The notes beneath the pieces were generated by a model, which did no database searches, was not told where the DNA came from, and saw only the letters and a list, made by a program, of their open reading frames with translations. Below are positions 22,939-31,154 of a stretch of 35,706 nucleotides of DNA, one piece after another. This DNA is from Marinilabiliaceae bacterium (lineage in GTDB: Bacteria; Bacteroidota; Bacteroidia; Bacteroidales; Marinilabiliaceae). The DNA lies in the NCBI GenBank assembly GCA_016342595.1, contig JAEINY010000039.1:1-35706 (forward strand). Reading direction: 5' to 3'. Both the position numbers and the translations under genes were made by a program. Positions within the stretch are counted from its first letter, which is position 1; each line of letters opens with the position of its first letter.

Positions 22939-24428
22939 ATATGTTGTTTTATCTTATTCATTAAGTATTCGGTTCCAAAAAATTCCGCGCAAGTTAACAC
23001 GGCACCAATGGTCACCCCCAAAACACCATGCATATTCAGATTTTGGCCTGTGAAATAGAGGTTACCAACCCTTGATTTGGGGGAAATAATCGTTGATAAG
23101 GGATCATTGGCATCTTTTAAAATACCGTAGGCCGATCCTTCCGGCGTACCCGTATAATCCCTGTATGTAAGTGGCGTAGATGTATAATACCTTGCAATCC
23201 GGTCCCGGATTGCTGGAAATTTCTGTGCCATGAAGTCAATCAACTGCTCCGCCTTTTTCTGTTTAAAAGCTTCATATTCAGCCCCGCGATTTTCAATGCT
23301 GGTATTGGCCCATTTGGCCACTTCCTGATAGTTCATATACGTGATGACCACCCCACCGTCGGCCCATTGTTCCGATTTGGAGATAGCCGGCGTATAAAAC
23401 ATGTAATGTTCCGGCCACTCATCCTGCTTGTAAGCGGTCGTCCAGGCATTCTCACCGGCAAAATGATGGTGATTGAAGTTCAGGTAAGGTTGTGTTTCCG
23501 GTTTAAAATCCAGATACAGGGTAAACATCCCCATAGTATTGGGCAATTGATTAATACGTTGCTTATGGGCCCGTTTAGTAATCGTATCCTCCACCAAATT
23601 CAGTGTGACAGAGGGATGCACATTGGAAATAAAACGTTTCGCTGTTATTCGCTCCCCATCTTCCAGTTCCGCATAATCAATGCCGGATTTCTCACCACCC
23701 AGCTTCACCACACGTGCCTTTCGACGAATCACTCCACCATGATTCGTAATGGTTTTAGCTATGGCACGTGGCAATTGCGAACTGCCATCCACCAAACGCC
23801 AGGAGCTTCGTATAAAACTACTGTTGATTAATGCATGAACATAAAGCGGTGTTTTATCCGCCACCCCTCCATATAAGGAGTTCAAACCCGCCAAGACCTG
23901 TTGCAGGCGCGTATCACCGATGGTACTTTTAATATAATCAAAAGCATTGACCTGCAAATATTTCCCCTCAATAACCTGAGACTTCGTATCCAGTGAATAC
24001 AGCGGGAAGGAAGAACTGATCTCATTGAGGTAGTTCATATAAATCCGTAAGTTTTCCCGCTCTTTCGGAAAATGAGAAGCTAATGTTTCTACAAAATGAT
24101 CGTGTCCCTGGGCAAATGGATATTCTTTATCATCTCCTTTAAAACTGATGCGTTCAAAACCATCCGCATCCATCCGTCGTAATTTCAGTTGATCGAGAAT
24201 ACCAAAATAACTGAAATAGCGATTGAGCGTTTCGCCCTCACCCAGACTCTCCGTATAATTCAATCCTGTATTGAATACGACACCATTTCTTGCAAAAGAT
24301 TGCATACCTCCACCAATCACACTGTTCTGCTCCAACACACACACGTGCATCCCTTCACGGGCCAATATGTTACCACACAGCAACCCGCCTAATCCAGCTC
24401 CTATTATGACTGCATCATAGTGTGGCAT
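22935..24428 (-). CDS. CrtI/RetSat-like FAD oxidoreductase, copy 1
   Basis: A 497-residue FAD enzyme of the same superfamily as its downstream neighbour. The FAD motif is AVIIGAGLGGLLCGNILARE with GGGMQSF, and the C-terminal segment is LYFTGQNLNMHGVLGVTIGA. Both paralogues keep the nucleotide-binding residues, so both may be active. Divergence across the substrate-facing middle suggests separate steps, or a heterodimer as in some desaturase pairs. The start overlaps the end of the 1289-residue fusion gene by 14 nt, and the stop overlaps the next start by 4 nt. This indicates strong translational coupling. Confidence 0.88.
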   Translation of the reverse strand: MPHYDAVIIGAGLGGLLCGNILAREGMHVCVLEQNSVIGGGMQSFARNGVVFNTGLNYTESLGEGETLNRYFSYFGILDQLKLRRMDADGFERISFKGDDKEYPFAQGHDHFVETLASHFPKERENLRIYMNYLNEISSSFPLYSLDTKSQVIEGKYLQVNAFDYIKSTIGDTRLQQVLAGLNSLYGGVADKTPLYVHALINSSFIRSSWRLVDGSSQLPRAIAKTITNHGGVIRRKARVVKLGGEKSGIDYAELEDGERITAKRFISNVHPSVTLNLVEDTITKRAHKQRINQLPNTMGMFTLYLDFKPETQPYLNFNHHHFAGENAWTTAYKQDEWPEHYMFYTPAISKSEQWADGGVVITYMNYQEVAKWANTSIENRGAEYEAFKQKKAEQLIDFMAQKFPAIRDRIARYYTSTPLTYRDYTGTPEGSAYGILKDANDPLSTIISPKSRVGNLYFTGQNLNMHGVLGVTIGAVLTCAEFFGTEYLMNKIKQHI

Positions 24429-27400
24429 TCTCTGTAGTTTTGGGTTGTGGTTTCAAAATAAACACCACATTAGACGTGAAACGGGCATTATCAATACGCT
24501 CAAATGAAAAGTTATTGCATTTGGCAATAGTTTCTATTGCCCGGCCAGATGTATATGATAAGGACTCATAATTGGTTTTATTGAAGCGAAAAAAGCGGGT
24601 GGAGAAAAACTCCGTCCGCCTGGTCACTTTGGTGCGTTCCTCCAGATCCGAATCCGCATCGCGAATAATGATCATCCCCAGCTCACTTACGTTATTCATG
24701 CATTTTTCAATGAGTGATACCTGCTCTTCCTGTGGAAAATAATGCAACACATCATTAATAACAAACACATCGCTGGCAGATAGTTCATCACAGGTCACAT
24801 CTTTGTATTCGAAACGCACATTGTTTTTATCTACATAGGCCTGTTGAGCGACGGCAATTTTTTCAGCATCATAATCCACACCTAAAATGGTGCGCTTGGA
24901 TGAACACAGTGCCAACATACCGGATAGAAACCCATACCCACAACCAATATCCGTGATGCGAGCCTGCATAGGTATTAAATCGTGAAAGAACTGGTAATTC
25001 TTTTCCAACCGCACTTTCACTTTCATGTACCATTCCAATACCGGCCCTTTATAGATGTAGCGGCTAAAGAGCTGCGTCCGGAAATAATCAGGCGTCTCGA
25101 TTTCCTGTTTCAGCACTTTCTGTTCCGCCATCATGTATCGACGCATGACCTTTGCCTGTGGGCGATAAGATTGCCCCTCTTCCACATGCTGAACAGGTTG
25201 GCGATCCAATGCTTTTAGAGTCATCTGGCCGGTCCGCAGAAAAAACTCTTGTTTATGCAAACAGTCATCCACGCCATGAATCAATACCGGCTGCACATCC
25301 AGATTTAACTTATCCGCCAGATAAAACGCACCTTGTTGAAAACGACTCATCACCCCGTCAGCCGATCGCGTTCCTTCGGGAAAAACCATGATTGAATAAC
25401 CTTGCGCTACTTTTCGTTGTAATCTCCCAAGGTTGTGATCAATGCCTTTAAAAGCCGGGTAGTAATCGGCAAAACGAACCGCACAACCAAAAAACACACT
25501 GTTCCAAACCCATTTATTGGTCATGATCACCATTTTAGGATTTAGCAGTAACACCAGTGACAAATCCAGATGCGACAGATGATTGGCAATAATAACAGAA
25601 GGCTGATCAAAATTGAGCTTATCCAGGTCAATTAACTTTCGTCGAACCGGTGCCGCCACAAACTTAATAAACCGCATATTTCCATAGATAAACCGATGAA
25701 ACAGCGCTTTAACAGCGCGGCGGCGTAGTGGTAAAATCCACATCACCGGTATCATCAGGGTTAACAACATGGAACCCACAACAAAAACGAATAAGATAAC
25801 GATGGAAACAATAAGATTTTGCGCGGTAATGGGTTGATAGCGTTTCTTTCTTTTATAAAATATTAAGGAACGAAACAACAGTGGCAATAAGGTAAAAGAT
25901 ACAACAACCACCGACAAGATACCCAGTACAGATACCAAAGCAATGGATTTTAAAGCCGGATGTTGTGCAAATAGCAATACACCAATTCCAACCACCGTGG
26001 TTATGGCTGATAATAGTACCGAAAGACGATAAGGCTTGAGATGAACCTGACCATATTTGTGCTCATCCATCAATCCTTTCATCAGGAAAATGCAATAATC
26101 AATACCCAAACCAAAGATAAACGTGGAGATGATCACATTAAAGATATTGAACTCAACACCCAAAAGCTTCATTAATCCCAAGGTCCAGTTCCAACTAATG
26201 AATAGCGGTATAAAGGCCACGATGGCCAACTCAATGCGACCAAAAAACAGCAACAGTACGACAAATACCAGGATCATGGATACTGCCACCAGGATGCTGA
26301 AATCCTCATTGAGTACATCAAAAAACTGATTGACAAAATACTGCCGATCAAATACCAACACCTCTTGATGGTGATTAAAATGAGCATAAAACGCTTCCTT
26401 ATGCTCCGGATCAACTTTCAACAAGGTGATGATTGACACCTCATCATCCGTTTCATTGAGATAATTCTTCAAAAACAATTGCTCCAATGGTGCCTGATCC
26501 TTCCGTTGTATGTAATCAAAGGGCTGATTAATCCATTGATAAAAAGCAGAAAAGGCTTTTTCCTTAAAATGAAAATCTTTTCCGTATGCGATCATCTGCT
26601 CTTTCACCTGTTCACGATCCATCCGATCCCAGAACGCATTCCACTGATCCAGCTTCTGCTGTTGTACCTCTTCTGATAATAATAAGACGGTGGCAGAGGT
26701 CCGTTCCCGGATGATACCGATCTCCTGCAAACTATCCAAACCAGCCGTCAGCGATTCTGATTTTTGCAAAGCCTCCTCGCGGGTACTTCCGGTGGTGACC
26801 ATATAAACCGCACCCAATGTCTGGGCACTGAATGATTCCAGGTTTGTCTCCGCCTTCTTGAGTTTGGGCGACAAGTAGTTCAATGAACCAATATCCGAAT
26901 TAAAATGCACCTTATTGGGCATGAATACCATCACCAGTGAAATAACAGTGACCACCAACACCATCCAGCGATTGCGCTCAAAATCATAACCGGCAAAACG
27001 ATCCAACCGGGTCTCGTTATATTTTTTCTCCCAGCCCGAACGGAATACTTTCCGCTGCAATAACACAGGCACCAGAGTTAACACGAAGAAGGCAGCAAAG
27101 ATAACACTCAAAGCAGCAAACAATCCCAATTGATTGAGTGCTTTAGATCGCACTACAAACAAACAGATAAACGTGCCTCCTGTGGTGAGGCTACTCATGA
27201 TCATGGGCTCCGCAATGCTTTTCACGGTCGCCTTCACACTGCGATTATCCCGCAGATGCGTAAAAAAGTGCAAGGAATAATCGACTGCAATGCCTAACAA
27301 AACAGCTCCAACACCCAAGGCTATGGCCGATATTTCGCCTTCCATGTAGTGCAACACCGACAGGGCCAGGCCAGCACCCAGAATAACCGGAAAGGCCATC

Positions 27401-28284
27401 AAAGCAAAGATGCGAATACGACGAAACATCAAAAAGAAGAGCAGTGTTAAAATAATCATCGCGGCCGTTACCGTCAGCATAATATCATATTGAATACGGT
27501 GTGCATTTGCCACCGCCACGGCTGTTCCGCCATAATATTCCACACCATTGGTGGGATGAGTTGCGTATTGTTCAAGTAACTGATCGATACGGTCAATCAG
27601 GACTTTATTTTTAGCCGTATTACTTGATCCATAAACCGGCATGATGAAAGCCAGCAGATGTTGTTCGTCTGCTGTAAATACCGAGGAATTAATCACTGTG
27701 AAGTTGTCATCAATCTTAAATTTCTCCAGACGCTTCAGAGCATGAGGCGTCATGCTCAAGGGATCTTTAAAAATGAATTTTTTAGTAGCGACACCGGCCG
27801 GTGACACCAGCGACATAAAATTCTTACGCAGTGTTGTTTTTAAATTCCCGGCTTGCAGACTCGTCTCGATACGGGCATAATCAGTGGAATCCAGGTAAAA
27901 AGGCAGATGATTATAAAAGTAATCGTACAACGATAGATACATGGACTCATCCATCTTAAACAACACTTCTTTCACACGGCTCGTGTCAGCCTCCAAGGCC
28001 TCCATGATGGGCTCAGCAAAGGCAATGAGCGAATCAGTGGAAACAGGTTGTCCGTCCTTCCCATAAAAATGAAAGATGATGCGATCCGATAGATTGGAGT
28101 GTTTTAAAATAACATTTACCTGCTCTATGCGGCTATCATTGGGTATGATAGAAGTGATGTCTTCGGTAAATGAAAGACGCGACAGTGAAAAAGCGATGAA
28201 CAGAATCAAGCCTATTATCACACCCCAGAACAATCGCCTGTGATGACTTAAAAACTGAACAATAGTTGCAAAAATCGACCCCAT
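24415..28284 (-). CDS. MMPL exporter - PlsC acyltransferase - methyltransferase fusion
   Basis: A 1289-residue membrane protein with three parts. Residues 1-810 are an RND/MMPL-type lipid exporter: TM1 (20-36), a periplasmic loop, TM2-6 (about 265-410) with GIAVDYSLHF (331-340), a second loop, and TM8-12 (about 660-805) with FGLGIDYCIF (724-733). Residues 825-1035 hold a further TM and a lysophosphatidate-type acyltransferase with HX4D at H902-D907 and FPEGTRS (968-974). Residues 1080-1289 are a SAM methyltransferase with DIGCGYG (1112-1118) and D1137 in LGVDYD. I infer that acylation, methylation and export are joined on one polypeptide, with the latter two domains on the cytoplasmic side. 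It lies 3 nt after the GT2 gene and overlaps the next gene by 14 nt. No frameshift is seen at the joins. Confidence 0.9.
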   Translation of the reverse strand: MGSIFATIVQFLSHHRRLFWGVIIGLILFIAFSLSRLSFTEDITSIIPNDSRIEQVNVILKHSNLSDRIIFHFYGKDGQPVSTDSLIAFAEPIMEALEADTSRVKEVLFKMDESMYLSLYDYFYNHLPFYLDSTDYARIETSLQAGNLKTTLRKNFMSLVSPAGVATKKFIFKDPLSMTPHALKRLEKFKIDDNFTVINSSVFTADEQHLLAFIMPVYGSSNTAKNKVLIDRIDQLLEQYATHPTNGVEYYGGTAVAVANAHRIQYDIMLTVTAAMIILTLLFFLMFRRIRIFALMAFPVILGAGLALSVLHYMEGEISAIALGVGAVLLGIAVDYSLHFFTHLRDNRSVKATVKSIAEPMIMSSLTTGGTFICLFVVRSKALNQLGLFAALSVIFAAFFVLTLVPVLLQRKVFRSGWEKKYNETRLDRFAGYDFERNRWMVLVVTVISLVMVFMPNKVHFNSDIGSLNYLSPKLKKAETNLESFSAQTLGAVYMVTTGSTREEALQKSESLTAGLDSLQEIGIIRERTSATVLLLSEEVQQQKLDQWNAFWDRMDREQVKEQMIAYGKDFHFKEKAFSAFYQWINQPFDYIQRKDQAPLEQLFLKNYLNETDDEVSIITLLKVDPEHKEAFYAHFNHHQEVLVFDRQYFVNQFFDVLNEDFSILVAVSMILVFVVLLLFFGRIELAIVAFIPLFISWNWTLGLMKLLGVEFNIFNVIISTFIFGLGIDYCIFLMKGLMDEHKYGQVHLKPYRLSVLLSAITTVVGIGVLLFAQHPALKSIALVSVLGILSVVVVSFTLLPLLFRSLIFYKRKKRYQPITAQNLIVSIVILFVFVVGSMLLTLMIPVMWILPLRRRAVKALFHRFIYGNMRFIKFVAAPVRRKLIDLDKLNFDQPSVIIANHLSHLDLSLVLLLNPKMVIMTNKWVWNSVFFGCAVRFADYYPAFKGIDHNLGRLQRKVAQGYSIMVFPEGTRSADGVMSRFQQGAFYLADKLNLDVQPVLIHGVDDCLHKQEFFLRTGQMTLKALDRQPVQHVEEGQSYRPQAKVMRRYMMAEQKVLKQEIETPDYFRTQLFSRYIYKGPVLEWYMKVKVRLEKNYQFFHDLIPMQARITDIGCGYGFLSGMLALCSSKRTILGVDYDAEKIAVAQQAYVDKNNVRFEYKDVTCDELSASDVFVINDVLHYFPQEEQVSLIEKCMNNVSELGMIIIRDADSDLEERTKVTRRTEFFSTRFFRFNKTNYESLSYTSGRAIETIAKCNNFSFERIDNARFTSNVVFILKPQPKTTENATL

Positions 28285-28287
28285 AAT

Positions 28288-29451
28288 TTATTTCCCCTTT
28301 CGTAAAAATGATAACACCCCATATCCTATCAAAAAGGAGAATAGACCGGCAATGGTGGCAAACATCACCGCCCCTATCAGGTATTGCTCCAGATCTTGCC
28401 AGACCATTTCGAAGGTAAATTCATCCGGTAGCTGCAATTGCCATGCTTCCTGATTGAGTACGATTCCTCCGGTAACATAACTGAGATATAAGATTAACGG
28501 TATCATGGGAGGCAGACTGATGTTGGCAAAAATAAAAAAGATGGCTTTATTGATCTTTAACAGATGTGCCAATGCGAATCCCACCAGCAATTGATACCCC
28601 CAGATGGGTACAATCCCCATGAATATGCCATAACCAATGGCAATAGCCACTTTTACATTTGATTCATCAGCACCGAATACATCTTCGCGCATGGCCTGTT
28701 TGAATCCTTTTTTCCGATACCGACGAACAATATTACGCGGCCAGTACCAGGCAAAAGCCAGGGTCACCAGAATTGTATTCACCACGCTGATGCGGAAAAA
28801 ATCCTTGAATGGCCGAAAGTGCGACACACGCTCTTCCTGCGGCGGATAATAGACATCGATGGGAATATAAGTTAACTCAATACCTGCCCAGGCAGCTTTC
28901 GCCAACACCTCAATCTCAAATTCATATTTACGGGAATAGAATTTAATATCATTTAATGCCTTGATTGGATACAAGCGGTAACCCGACTGCGTATCGGGCA
29001 TATCAAAGCCCGTCTCTACCTTCACCCAGAAGTTAGAGAAGCGATTGCCGAAACTGCTCTTGGCCGGTACGTTATCCACTGTCATATTCCGTGCTCCGAT
29101 AATAATGGCATTGGGATGCTCCTTTAGATGAGCCACAAATTTGGGCAAGTCTGAAGCTTTATGCTGCCCGTCTGAATCAATGGTAATGGCATGGGAATAT
29201 CCCAGCTCCACCGCCTTTTTAAATCCGGTACGTAAGGCCACGCCTTTACCCCGATTGCGTGAATAGCCAACCACTTCAATGGATTCATACGTTCGTAAAA
29301 TACCAGACGTGGAATCCACCGAACCGTCATTCACCACAAGAATCTGTTGGGTATACTCCAGCAGACTGTCAATCACAGCCCCAATGGTCTGCTCATTATT
29401 ATAAGTGGGCACAATCACGCAACACCCCGTATTGGCAAGTATATCTTTCAT
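28288..29451 (-). CDS. GT2 glycosyltransferase with DUF2062 membrane domain
   Basis: A family-2 glycosyltransferase that would move a sugar from a nucleotide- or polyprenyl-bound donor to a lipid or aryl acceptor. The 387-residue protein has a GT-A domain (1-240) with VIVPTYNNE at 12-20, NDGS at 41-44 and the metal-binding DSD in IDSDGQH (D92, D94). A linker and a DUF2062 domain with three or four TM segments (about 250-385, VPIWGYQLLVGFALA) follow. The frame has a GTG at 29454, but ATG 29451 forms a TGATG junction with the dehydratase stop and is the better start. GT2-DUF2062 proteins are regular members of flexirubin/aryl-polyene loci. Confidence 0.87.
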   Translation of the reverse strand: MKDILANTGCCVIVPTYNNEQTIGAVIDSLLEYTQQILVVNDGSVDSTSGILRTYESIEVVGYSRNRGKGVALRTGFKKAVELGYSHAITIDSDGQHKASDLPKFVAHLKEHPNAIIIGARNMTVDNVPAKSSFGNRFSNFWVKVETGFDMPDTQSGYRLYPIKALNDIKFYSRKYEFEIEVLAKAAWAGIELTYIPIDVYYPPQEERVSHFRPFKDFFRISVVNTILVTLAFAWYWPRNIVRRYRKKGFKQAMREDVFGADESNVKVAIAIGYGIFMGIVPIWGYQLLVGFALAHLLKINKAIFFIFANISLPPMIPLILYLSYVTGGIVLNQEAWQLQLPDEFTFEMVWQDLEQYLIGAVMFATIAGLFSFLIGYGVLSFLRKGK

Positions 29452-29831
29452 CACTTCTTTTCCTCAAAATTAAATGTAGCCCGCAAACGCATACACATAG
29501 TTTCCCCATGATTCAAACGTGCTGTCACTTTATAGCGTTGCTCATCCAGCTTTTGCAGGATGATTTCACAACTCAGCTCGTTCATGGATTGGGGTTGTAT
29601 CATGGACAAAAATTTCACATCTTTCGCCTCTCCCATGGCTACCTTCTGTTCCAAATGATGCGACAAGATCGTCTTCACCATATGTACCTGGCAAACACCA
29701 GGCACCACCGGATTACCGGGGAAGTGGCCTTCATATAAGGCATGAGTGGGGTTCAACTGTATTTTCGCCTCAATGGTAGCATCTGTTGATTCAAGGATCT
29801 GATAGGTAAAAAAGTCGTTCAATCCAGCCAT
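29451..29831 (-). CDS. FabZ/ApeI-like hot-dog dehydratase
   Basis: Predicted 3-hydroxyacyl-carrier dehydratase (126 residues) that makes trans-2-enoyl chains. The catalytic histidine is H36 in YEGHFPGNPVVPGV, the normal FabA/FabZ-like helix-cap signature. The partner acidic residue on the following helix is not obvious: the segment reads CQVHMVKTILS, with Gln or His where an Asp/Glu is common. It therefore resembles ApeI/ApeP-type dehydratases of aryl-polyene loci more than FabZ proper. The start is joined to the upstream stop as TAATG and the stop to the GT2 start as TGATG. Its reaction needs an acyl carrier and ketoreductase not coded in the window. Confidence 0.82.
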   Translation of the reverse strand: MAGLNDFFTYQILESTDATIEAKIQLNPTHALYEGHFPGNPVVPGVCQVHMVKTILSHHLEQKVAMGEAKDVKFLSMIQPQSMNELSCEIILQKLDEQRYKVTARLNHGETMCMRLRATFNFEEKK

Positions 29832-30475
29832 TATTCTTCTTTAATTTTTTTGAGTTTCATTTTGAAGGGCAGTCCGGTGTGACGAATCCTTATTTCTTCC
29901 GGCAAGTCACTGTTACTATAAGTGAATGAATACTTCACGGACGAAAACCAGCCCTGTCTGCGTTTCACTCTCACCAATCGTTGATCAGTAACCCGGTAGT
30001 ATAAAGTAAACTGTCCCTTCTCTGTTTTTACCTTTGTCCGCTCCACTCCCTTTTTTTGGGTAAGATGGCGGTGTTTAAGCACCTCACTGGTTCGTATCCC
30101 ATTAACAAGGAAACCAAAATCACCCTTCATGAGTTCAATCAGACCGGGTTTGTTTAAAAACTCTTGAGCATTCATCAATTGGGCCGAGTCATTTGTGAAC
30201 TGAAAATCCAACAGATTCAAACCAAACTCACTGAGCACGACCATCCGTTTCTTATCATCCGGCATCTGCTTGAAAAAATACAAACCCGAGAAGTGCTTCT
30301 TAAACACATCCATCGAGCCTTTGTAAGTGAGGGTATTGTATCCACATCCCAACACAGCTACTACGACCGAATCAGTCGACTGAAAGTTAGTATCAGCTGC
30401 TTGCAAGGGTGCATTCAGGCCCCCGGCAATCTGGCAAAGGAATAAAATAAGTATGACTTGTATTCGTGCAGGCAT
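29831..30475 (-). CDS. LolA/DUF3261-like exported protein, first gene of the lipid operon
   Basis: A 214-residue exported protein with a signal peptide (MPARIQVILILFLCQIAGGL onward). Its soluble part looks like the open beta-barrel of LolA-type carriers: repeated short strands such as HFSGLYFFKQ, RMVVLSEFGLNLLDFQF and GQFTLYYRVTDQRLVRVK. No lipobox is convincing; GCGYN occurs about 15 residues past the predicted cleavage. In aryl-polyene loci a LolA-like and a DUF3261 protein are thought to carry the pigment lipid to the outer membrane, and I infer the same role. The frame opens at TTG 30499, but that codon overlaps the operon's -7 box, so ATG 30475 is chosen. Assignment rests on fold-like patterns and context only. 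Confidence 0.7.
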   Translation of the reverse strand: MPARIQVILILFLCQIAGGLNAPLQAADTNFQSTDSVVVAVLGCGYNTLTYKGSMDVFKKHFSGLYFFKQMPDDKKRMVVLSEFGLNLLDFQFTNDSAQLMNAQEFLNKPGLIELMKGDFGFLVNGIRTSEVLKHRHLTQKKGVERTKVKTEKGQFTLYYRVTDQRLVRVKRRQGWFSSVKYSFTYSNSDLPEEIRIRHTGLPFKMKLKKIKEE

Positions 30476-30496
30476 TCCACATATTTTTACGACCCG

Positions 30497-30504
30497 CAAA
30501 AATA
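30497..30504 (-). promoter_or_regulatory. -7 box of the eight-gene lipid operon
   Basis: CAAAAATA on the + strand reads TATTTTTG on the - strand, an exact TAnnTTTG match 21 nt before ATG 30475. No clear TTG lies at the -33 distance. The 21-bp tandem array begins about 190 bp further upstream. Confidence 0.45.
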
Positions 30505-30681
30505 GCTAATGATTTTTAGAATGCTATACATAATGGGGGATTTATCAGGGTAAACGCATTTATAATATTTTTAAAATTAACGCATATAATTCCAAGGCAA
30601 ACATCTTTATTGGCTCTGTATGATATATAGTGGGTAATTGCTTCTGTCAAGCTTGAGCTCTTTGTACCACATTCCATATTT

Positions 30682-30933
30682 AACCATAACGCACTTTTGC
30701 CTGACTTTGTGTCACTTTTATGCGGTTCTGAAGTGCCTCTATACCTCTCTGCAGTGCTTTTACCCCTCTGTGCAGTGCCCTTGCCTGCCATTGTGGCACT
30801 CTTATCCCTCTGTGCAGTGCTTTTATAACTCTCTGCAGTGCTCATGCCTAACATTGTAACGCTTTCATGCCCCTGCGCAGTGCTTTTAGGGCTCTCTGCA
30901 GTGCCCTGAAGTAATATTGCAGCACCTTACCTT
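30682..30933. repeat. Twelve-unit tandem array, exact 21-bp period, 63-bp superunit
   Basis: Cores related to AGTGC occur at 30690, 30711, 30732, 30753, 30774, 30795, 30816, 30837, 30858, 30879, 30900 and 30921: twelve units with no indel. Unit types alternate. Those with CTCTSTGCAGTGC come in pairs, and every third unit (30787, 30850, 30913) is a variant with ATTGT/ATTGC, giving a 63-bp higher-order repeat. Open frames cross it on both strands because 21 is a multiple of three. The - strand one (ATG 30854) gives heptads such as STAESYK, STAQRDK and GTAQRGK, but has no recognisable domain. It lies between an NAD(P)-binding gene and the lipid operon. Confidence 0.8.
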
Positions 30934-31154
30934 CATTGCACAAGGATTTGAATGAATTTTGCGGTGGTTTGGAACCCCCAAAAGTGTATGTTAAGAGATT
31001 GTTCGGATATGTTCAGGGTATGTTCAATACTCTGCATCAAGGGCGTTATGCGGCAATCAGACAAAACTCACCGGCAGGAGCATGCGAGGCGCCCAGAACT
31101 ATACACATTGTTTCTAATAAGACTAAATCACCACTTTAATCTTTCTCCCGGGCT
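30934..31154. other. Gene-free spacer
   Basis: Two overlapping short + strand frames (30936-31139 and 30952-31179) look accidental. The GGTATGTTCAATACTC stretch (31017-31032) and the rest show no hairpin or box I would defend. Confidence 0.35.

Noticed and set aside
23367-23831. 154-codon open frame antisense to the FAD oxidoreductase
   Set aside because: Shadow of a real gene; no family features.
29452-29454. GTG start of the GT2-DUF2062 gene
   Set aside because: The next codon ATG (29451) overlaps the upstream stop as TGATG, the usual coupling in this operon.
30497-30499. TTG start of the LolA-like gene
   Set aside because: The codon is part of the candidate -7 box TATTTTTG; ATG 30475 gives a normal signal peptide.
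30516-30854. 112-codon open frame over the 21-bp array as a protein gene
   Set aside because: A 21-bp period keeps frames open on both strands, so openness is no evidence. No domain, signal peptide or start context supports it. Kept as a hypothesis in the findings.
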